Assembly (NCBI RefSeq): GCF_001592125.1 | Contig: NZ_BCWI01000008.1 | Span: 1 to 64,000 of the forward strand | Direction: 5' to 3' | DNA length: 64,000 nucleotides | Source of the DNA: Microbacterium hominis NBRC 15708 | GTDB taxonomy: Bacteria; Actinomycetota; Actinomycetes; Actinomycetales; Microbacteriaceae | Part shown: positions 58,667-64,000 of the stretch, in pieces | Numbering within the stretch: position 1 is the first letter of the stretch | Layout of the letters: each line of letters starts with the position of its first letter | The notes under the pieces: generated by a model | What the model was told of the DNA's origin: nothing | What the model saw: only the letters and a program-made list of their open reading frames with translations | Database searches by the model: none | Program-made: the position numbers and the translations under genes

Positions 58667-61351
58667 ATGGCACGATCCACGAGCACGCCCACGAACGCCC
58701 GCGCGTCCGCGAAGGGCTCCTCGTCGCGTGCCCGCAAGCCCGCGCCGGCACCCAAGAAGTACGTCGACGAGGAGGAGCACCCGCCCGTCGCCGTGCGCGC
58801 GTGGCTCGGCGTCGCCCATGCCGTCGGCGGAATGTTCCGGGCGTTCGGCCAGGAGACGCTCGAGAAGGACCAGCGTCGCGACGGCTTCCCGTTCCTGCTC
58901 GTGCTGCTGGCGACGGCCGGTGCCGTGGTCGAGTGGTTCCTCATCGGGACCGACGTCGGCGCGACCATCAGCGCGTTCACCGTCGGCGCGCTCATCGGGC
59001 GCGTCGCGTTCATCATGCCCGTGCTGCTGATGCTGCTGGCCGGGTGGCTCTTCCGGCATCCGCCGTCGGTGCACGACAACGGCCGCATCGGCATCGGGTT
59101 CGGCCTGTTCGTCCTGGCGATCGCGGGTTTCTGCCACGTCGCCGGGGGGCGTCCGCAGCCGCGCGAGGGACTTCCCGCGCTCAGCACCGCGGGCGGCCTG
59201 TTCGGGTGGACCGTGGGCGAGCCGCTCACGCTGCTGACGGAGATCGGCGCCTATCTGGTGCTCGCCGTCGTCACCTTCTTCAGCGTGCTCATCATCACCA
59301 AGACTCCGCCGAACCGGATCGGGCGGCGTCTCGGCGACCTGTACGCGTGGATGTTCGGCGCGGAACGGCCGGAGCCGGCACCCGCGGGCGAGACCGCGCC
59401 GACCGTCGCCTTCGCCGAGGGCGAGGACGCCGCGCAGAAGGAGCTGCCCTGGTGGCGCCGCAACAAGTCGGGACGTGAGGAGGACGTCGACGGTCATCTG
59501 GGCTCCGACGACCTGACGGCCCTTCTGGACACCACCGGCGACGGCGGCTTCGAGCAGGCGGTCGCGGTGCCGCCCGTCCCGCCGCTGCCCCTTGCCGACG
59601 CGCCCACCGAGATCATCGACCCCTCGGTGATCGCGAACGCGAAGAAGGCCGCCCGCCGTGCCGACACCGGCATCCGGGAGGACAGCGGCGAGATCATCCT
59701 CGACGACGGCACGCTTCCCGGCATCTCCGCCCTCGGCGACGACCACGACGGTCGCCCGCCGCAGGCGCCCTACGTGCTGCCCTCGGTGGCGGCGTTGGCG
59801 CAGGGAACGCCGCCGAAGGCGCGTTCCGAGGCGAACGACCGCGTCGTCGCGGCGATCATGGGCGTGTTCGAGCAGTTCGGCGTGGACGCCCGCGTCACGG
59901 GCTTCTCGCGCGGACCGACGGTCACCCAGTACGAGATCTCCCTCGGCCCGGGCGTCAAGGTCGAGCGCATCACGGCGCTGACCAACAACATCGCCTACGC
60001 CGTCGCCTCCAACGAGGTCCGCATCCTCGCGCCCATCCCGGGCAAGAGCGCGATCGGCGTGGAGATCCCCAACACCGACCGTGAGATCGTCACCCTCGGC
60101 GACGTGCTGCGCTCCCCGGCCTCCACGGGCCAGACCCATCCGATGACGATCGGCGTCGGCAAGGACGTCGGCGGCGGGTACGTCGTCGCGAACCTCGCGA
60201 AGATGCCCCACCTGCTCGTGGCCGGCTCCACCGGCTCGGGCAAGTCGAGCTTCGTGAACTCGATGATCACGAGCCTCCTCATGCGCGCCAAGCCCTCCGA
60301 GGTGCGGATGGTGCTGATCGACCCCAAGCGCGTCGAGCTCACGAGCTACGCCGGGGTGCCGCACCTCATCACGCCCATCATTACGAACCCCAAGAAGGCC
60401 GCCGAGGCGCTCCAGTGGGTCGTGAAGGAGATGGACATGCGCTACGACGACCTCGCGTCGTTCGGCTTCCGTCACATCGACGACTTCAACCGGGCCGTGG
60501 TCGCGGGCGAGATCAACCTCCCCGTCGGCAGCGAGCGCGTGCTCAAGCCCTACCCCTACCTGCTGGTCGTCGTCGACGAGCTCGCCGACCTCATGATGGT
60601 GGCCCCTCGCGACGTCGAGGACTCGATCGTGCGCATCACCCAGCTCGCTCGCGCGAGCGGCATCCACCTCGTGCTCGCCACGCAGCGCCCCTCGGTGGAC
60701 GTCGTGACCGGTCTCATCAAGGCGAACGTCCCGTCGCGGCTCGCGTTCGCCGTCACGAGCGTCACGGACTCCCGCGTCATCCTCGACCAGCCCGGCGCCG
60801 ACCGCCTGATCGGCCAGGGCGACGGCCTGTTCCTCCCGATGGGCGCCTCGAAGGCCATCCGCGTGCAGGGGGCGTGGGTCGCCGAGAGCGAGATCGAGAA
60901 GGTCGTCACCCACGTCAAGAACCAGGCGCGACCCGACTATCGCGCCGACGTGCAGGCGGTCGCCGAGAAGAAGGAGATCGACGCCGACATCGGGGACGAC
61001 CTCGACCTGCTGCTGGCGGCCGCCGAGCAGATCATCTCGACGCAGTTCGGGTCGACGTCGATGCTGCAGCGCAAGCTCCGCGTCGGCTTCGCCAAGGCCG
61101 GACGACTGATGGACCTCCTGGAGTCCCGCGAGATCGTCGGCCCCTCGGAGGGCTCGAAGGCCCGCGACGTCCTCGTCACACCGGACCAGCTCCCCGAGGT
61201 GCTCGCGCGCCTCCGCGGCGACGATCCGCCGGCGGCGGCGTCGGCCGACCCGTACGGTCCGGATGCCGTGACCTCGCAGTTCGAGGGCCTCGAGGTCGTG
61301 GACGGCGACGAGGGCTCCGAGGATGCCTGGGGTCTGACCGGCCGCGACTGA
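58667..61351 (+). CDS. ftsK: DNA translocase FtsK
   Basis: 894-aa septal DNA pump that clears and aligns chromosomes at division. The Lys/Arg-rich N-terminus is followed by four to five membrane helices (about 85-225) and a long acidic linker. The motor domain comes next, with Walker [16 protein letters not shown] (about 520) and Walker [31 protein letters not shown] [19 protein letters not shown] is also present. The C-terminal winged-helix gamma domain ([19 protein letters not shown]) would read KOPS-like motifs. ATG 58667 follows TACCGT (58655-58660) by 6 nt. Confidence 0.96.
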   Translation: MARSTSTPTNARASAKGSSSRARKPAPAPKKYVDEEEHPPVAVRAWLGVAHAVGGMFRAFGQETLEKDQRRDGFPFLLVLLATAGAVVEWFLIGTDVGATISAFTVGALIGRVAFIMPVLLMLLAGWLFRHPPSVHDNGRIGIGFGLFVLAIAGFCHVAGGRPQPREGLPALSTAGGLFGWTVGEPLTLLTEIGAYLVLAVVTFFSVLIITKTPPNRIGRRLGDLYAWMFGAERPEPAPAGETAPTVAFAEGEDAAQKELPWWRRNKSGREEDVDGHLGSDDLTALLDTTGDGGFEQAVAVPPVPPLPLADAPTEIIDPSVIANAKKAARRADTGIREDSGEIILDDGTLPGISALGDDHDGRPPQAPYVLPSVAALAQGTPPKARSEANDRVVAAIMGVFEQFGVDARVTGFSRGPTVTQYEISLGPGVKVERITALTNNIAYAVASNEVRILAPIPGKSAIGVEIPNTDREIVTLGDVLRSPASTGQTHPMTIGVGKDVGGGYVVANLAKMPHLLVAGSTGSGKSSFVNSMITSLLMRAKPSEVRMVLIDPKRVELTSYAGVPHLITPIITNPKKAAEALQWVVKEMDMRYDDLASFGFRHIDDFNRAVVAGEINLPVGSERVLKPYPYLLVVVDELADLMMVAPRDVEDSIVRITQLARASGIHLVLATQRPSVDVVTGLIKANVPSRLAFAVTSVTDSRVILDQPGADRLIGQGDGLFLPMGASKAIRVQGAWVAESEIEKVVTHVKNQARPDYRADVQAVAEKKEIDADIGDDLDLLLAAAEQIISTQFGSTSMLQRKLRVGFAKAGRLMDLLESREIVGPSEGSKARDVLVTPDQLPEVLARLRGDDPPAAASADPYGPDAVTSQFEGLEVVDGDEGSEDAWGLTGRD

Positions 61352-61389
61352 GCGCGGCGACGCGACGAGCCCGCGGGTAGGCTCGGCTC

Positions 61390-61980
61390 GTGGCGATTCC
61401 CCGGCAGCTCCCGAACGCGATCACGATCGTGCGCATCCTGTGCGCACCGGTCTTCCTCTGGATGCTCCTCGCCGACCAGGGCGCCGACGGGGCCCTGCGC
61501 TGGTGGGCGGGCGCGCTGTTCATCGTGGCCATCGCGACCGACGGCATCGACGGCTACCTCGCCCGCCGGTACGAGATCGTCACCGACCTCGGCAAGCTCC
61601 TCGACCCCATCGCCGACAAGGCGCTCACCGGCTGCGCGTTCGTCGGCCTCTCCCTCCTGGGCGAGCTGCCCTGGTGGGTCACGATCCTCGTGCTGGTGCG
61701 CGAGGTGGGCATCACGGTGCATCGCCTCGTCGTCGCGAGCGACCACGTCGTGGCCGCCGCGTGGATGGGCAAGCTCAAGACGGTGGCCCAGGCCGTCGCG
61801 CTCTCGCTCGCGCTGCTGCCGCTGTGGACCCTCGTCGGGGACGGGATCCACGTCGTCAACACGATCGCCATGGTCATCGCGGTCGTCCTCACCGTCGCGA
61901 GCGGTCTCGACTACGTCGTGACCGAGGTGCGCGGCGCGCGCGCGTCGCGGGCGGCCGGATCCGGGGAGCCCCGGCGATGA
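61390..61980 (+). CDS. pgsA: CDP-diacylglycerol-glycerol-3-phosphate 3-phosphatidyltransferase
   Basis: 196-aa membrane enzyme of phosphatidylglycerol synthesis. The CDP-alcohol phosphotransferase motif D-G-x2-D-G-x-x-A-R-x8-G-x3-D-x3-D is visible in TDGIDGYLARRYEIVTDLGKLLDPIADK (described by its spaced residues), with five to six membrane helices. Actinobacteria also have PgsA-like inositol-phosphate and cardiolipin enzymes; location between ftsK and cinA favours PgsA. GTG 61390 is 6 nt after TAGGCT (61378-61383). It overlaps cinA by 4 nt. Confidence 0.95.
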   Translation: MAIPRQLPNAITIVRILCAPVFLWMLLADQGADGALRWWAGALFIVAIATDGIDGYLARRYEIVTDLGKLLDPIADKALTGCAFVGLSLLGELPWWVTILVLVREVGITVHRLVVASDHVVAAAWMGKLKTVAQAVALSLALLPLWTLVGDGIHVVNTIAMVIAVVLTVASGLDYVVTEVRGARASRAAGSGEPRR

Positions 61981-62534
61981 CCGCGTCGCCCACCCCCGCG
62001 TCCGGCGAGACCGGCCTCGCCGACGACCTCGAGAGCACCCTCGTCTCGGTCGGTCGCCGCACCGACCCCGAACGCCTCGTGGCCCGGTTGGCGGAGCTGG
62101 GCTGGACCATCGCCGCCGCGGAGTCGCTCACGGGCGGTCTCGTCGCCGCCTCCATCGTCTCGGTGTCGGGGGCGTCGCGGGTCTTCCGCGGCGCGGTGGT
62201 CGCCTACGCGACCGACGTCAAGGCGAGCCTGCTCGGGGTGGAGCAGCACCTCCTCGACGCGCACGGGCCCGTCCACCCGCGGGTCGCGAGCCAGATGGCC
62301 GAGGGGGCCCGCCGCGCCCTCGGACGCGACGGTGTTCCGGCCGATGTCGGCATCGCGACCACCGGCATCGCCGGCCCGGTCTCGTCCGACGGCCAGCCGG
62401 TGGGCACCGTGCACATCGCCGTCGCGACGCCCCTGGGCTCGCGGGTGGAGTCGGTGCAGCTCGACGGCGACCGGGACGGCATCCGTGCCGAGACCGCGGC
62501 GCGCGCCATCCGACTGGTGCTCGACGCGCTCTGA
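61977..62534 (+). CDS. cinA: CinA-family nicotinamide-nucleotide amidohydrolase
   Basis: 185 aa, i.e. only the C-terminal PncC-type domain of CinA, as usual in this clade. AAAESLTGGLVAASIVSVSGASRVFRGAVVAYATDVK contains the Ser/Thr active-site region (residue ~50), and ATTGIAGPVSSDGQPVGTV is the conserved second block. It would deamidate NMN back to nicotinate mononucleotide in NAD recycling. Its ATG lies in the pgsA stop (ATGA). Together with the ClgR-like gene and recA it forms the conserved cinA-recA neighbourhood. Confidence 0.93.
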   Translation: MTASPTPASGETGLADDLESTLVSVGRRTDPERLVARLAELGWTIAAAESLTGGLVAASIVSVSGASRVFRGAVVAYATDVKASLLGVEQHLLDAHGPVHPRVASQMAEGARRALGRDGVPADVGIATTGIAGPVSSDGQPVGTVHIAVATPLGSRVESVQLDGDRDGIRAETAARAIRLVLDAL

Positions 62535-62540
62535 CGCGCC

Positions 62541-62556
62541 CGCCCGCGCGCGGGCG
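62541..62556. terminator. Palindrome after cinA
   Basis: CGCCCGCGCGCGGGCG is a perfect 16-bp palindrome 6 bp past the cinA stop; no T-run follows. Confidence 0.45.
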
Positions 62557-62716
62557 ATGTCGCGGGGAATACCGTTCGTGTCGCGCCGGTTACGTCTGAG
62601 CGATTCCCAACCATTACCCAGCACGTGAGGGCTATCGTGGCCAGCAAGTCGGGTACTGTTGTCCACCCGGGTACCGAAACCGGCGAGGGAACACGAGTAG
62701 AGGAGGGGGCCCGAAC

Positions 62717-63037
62717 ATGATCCTGGTTCGTCAGGAGATCGGCGAAGTCCTGCGCGACTTCCGTCTGCAGAAGGGGCGCACCCTCCGTCAGGTCGCCGGG
62801 CGCGCGAGCGTCGCCCTGGGCTACCTCAGCGAGGTCGAGCGCGGTCAGAAGGAGGCGTCGAGCGAGATCCTCGCCGCCGTCGCCGAGGCCCTCGACGTCC
62901 CGATCTCGACCATCATGCGCGAGGTGGGCGACCGCCTGTCCGTCCTCGAAGGCCTGCAGGTCTTCCCCGACGTCGTCCCCGACGATCTGGCCGCCCTCGA
63001 CGGCGGTCTGGTCCAGCCCGAGCTCTCGCTGCGCTGA
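62717..63037 (+). CDS. clgR: ClgR-like XRE-family transcriptional regulator
   Basis: 106-aa regulator with one helix-turn-helix near the start (GRTLRQVAGRASVALGYLSEVERGQKEASSEIL) and a short hydrophobic C-terminus ending ELSLR. ClgR in streptomycetes and corynebacteria activates clp protease and other stress genes and is itself degraded by ClpP. The location between cinA and recA is the conserved ClgR site. A strong GGAGGGGG ribosome site precedes the ATG; TACTGT (62654-62659) or TATCGT (62633-62638) may be its -10. The assignment is from synteny and HTH pattern. Confidence 0.88.
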   Translation: MILVRQEIGEVLRDFRLQKGRTLRQVAGRASVALGYLSEVERGQKEASSEILAAVAEALDVPISTIMREVGDRLSVLEGLQVFPDVVPDDLAALDGGLVQPELSLR

Positions 63038-63038
63038 C

Positions 63039-63263
63039 GTGCGGCGCAGTGAGTTCGCGCGCGCGGTCGCGGACGAATTCGGTCCCCGCGGATCGAGCCT
63101 CGTCGCCGATCTCGCCCTGTCCGGCGTCGGTCATCGCACCGCGGCGCAGGCGCTGGCCGACGGGGTGGATCCGCGGGAGATCTGGCTCGCGCTGTGCGTG
63201 GAGACCGACGTGCCTCTCGCGCGCCGACACGGCGTGGGCATGATGGAGCCCCGTCGGCGCTGA
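63039..63263 (+). CDS. DUF3046 family protein
   Basis: 74 aa. The family pattern is visible in RRSEFARAVADEFGPRGSSLVADLALSGVGHRTAAQALADGVDPREIWLALC (quoted only as landmarks: SEFARAV, DLALSG, GVDPREIW) and the ending PLARRHG. Function unknown; it is nearly always found just upstream of recA in actinobacteria. The GTG start at 63039 begins one base after the clgR stop, so they are probably co-transcribed and coupled. Confidence 0.9.
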   Translation: MRRSEFARAVADEFGPRGSSLVADLALSGVGHRTAAQALADGVDPREIWLALCVETDVPLARRHGVGMMEPRRR

Positions 63264-63295
63264 CGGTGTGCGCGGCGCCACGGCGTGTCGCGATC

Positions 63296-63323
63296 TCGAA
63301 ACTCTGTTCGAGGAGCGTAGGCT
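63296..63323 (+). promoter_or_regulatory. LexA (SOS) box and distal recA promoter
   Basis: TCGAAA-CTCT-GTTCGA (63296-63311) matches the actinobacterial SOS consensus TCGAAC-N4-GTTCGA with one mismatch. TAGGCT (63318-63323) is the -10 box immediately downstream, so LexA binding would occlude it. Confidence 0.85.
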
Positions 63324-63381
63324 CCTGCACATGAGGTAGAGCGAGATGTTTGTCCACATCCGTGGGCGTGCCCCCGACCGA

Positions 63382-63403
63382 TGTCGGAGGCGCTCCCTAG
63401 CGT
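63382..63403 (+). promoter_or_regulatory. RecA-NDp / PafBC-type proximal recA promoter
   Basis: TGTCGGAG, 8 nt, then TAGCGT matches the LexA-independent damage promoter consensus TGTCRGTG-N8-TAnnnT with one mismatch. In mycobacteria the same order occurs: LexA-controlled promoter distal, this type proximal. Confidence 0.7.
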
Positions 63404-63431
63404 GGACATCGTCATCACGACACCTCCGCCT

Positions 63432-63468
63432 TGTCGCAGCGTCCCTCCCGTCGGGTGGGAGCGCGACA
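63432..63468 (+). promoter_or_regulatory. Hairpin in the recA leader
   Basis: TGTCGC (63432-63437) pairs with GCGACA (63463-63468), with inner CTCCC/GGGAG pairing. It lies in the untranslated leader shared by both recA promoters. Confidence 0.5.
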
Positions 63469-63532
63469 GCCTACAGGCGACGGAATCCCCGACGCGGCCG
63501 AGCCGCCGACGGCAGAGCACAAGGAGCACGTC

Positions 63533-64000
<468 letters not shown>

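Noticed and set aside
62535..62716. ClgR self-binding operator upstream of clgR
   Set aside because: Repeated TGTCGCG elements are present near 62559 and 62580, but spacing does not convincingly match the published ClgR palindrome.

Overview
This 64 kb window is very GC-rich (about 70% by eye), gene-dense chromosomal DNA from an actinomycete. Gene order (infB-rbfA-truB-ribF-rpsO-pnp-dapB-thyA-folA-dapA-rnj-ftsK-pgsA-cinA-HTH-DUF3046-recA), heavy GTG/TTG start use and protein sequences fit Microbacteriaceae, most likely Microbacterium; the genus is an inference. No tRNA, rRNA, CRISPR array, transposase or prophage gene was seen.

Layout. 1-7317: translation/RNA block (infB 3' part, rbfA, flavodoxin, mutY, truB, two small membrane proteins, ribF). 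7342-10760: deoC and a CsoR-type copper export operon. 10761-15742: intergenic repeat elements, a SNF2 helicase, pfkA and an AbiEi/DUF559 gene flanked on both sides by inverted-repeat elements. 15743-29007: prolyl oligopeptidase, Pit phosphate transporter with a PHO-box-like site, metallophosphoesterase, MerR/aldo-keto reductase pair, aspA, FAH-family enzyme, FKBP, YceI, DMT and MFS transporters. 29144-44700: rpsO followed by 15 kb of accessory metabolism that separates it from pnp: a compositionally odd gene pair, 2OG-Fe oxygenase, acyltransferase, CE1758/CE1759 flavin pair, GH15/G6PDH, a DcuSR-like two-component system with its dicarboxylate carrier, DedA, and a glycosyltransferase-SGNH fusion. 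44735-58558: pnp with its actino-pnp leader, a degenerate aldo-keto reductase, dapB, thyA-folA, dapA, rnj and small enzymes. 58667-64000: ftsK, pgsA, cinA, a ClgR-like regulator, DUF3046 and recA (cut by the window end) behind a two-promoter damage-response region.

How it works together. The backbone serves ribosome function and RNA turnover (IF2, RbfA, S15, PNPase, RNase J), lysine/peptidoglycan precursors (DapA, DapB), thymidylate/folate (ThyA, DHFR), chromosome segregation (FtsK) and recombination (RecA). Regulation is unusually readable. At least 22 genes have a TAnnnT -10 box ending 7-9 nt before the start codon, the signature of leaderless mRNAs. Several local regulators also have visible operators: a CsoR site, a MerR promoter with 19-bp spacer, a PHO box, a LexA box and a PafBC-type recA promoter. 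The most unusual structure is the pair of 51-nt inverted-repeat elements around the DUF559 gene, which resembles a REPIN/RAYT arrangement but with a PD-(D/E)XK-like protein.
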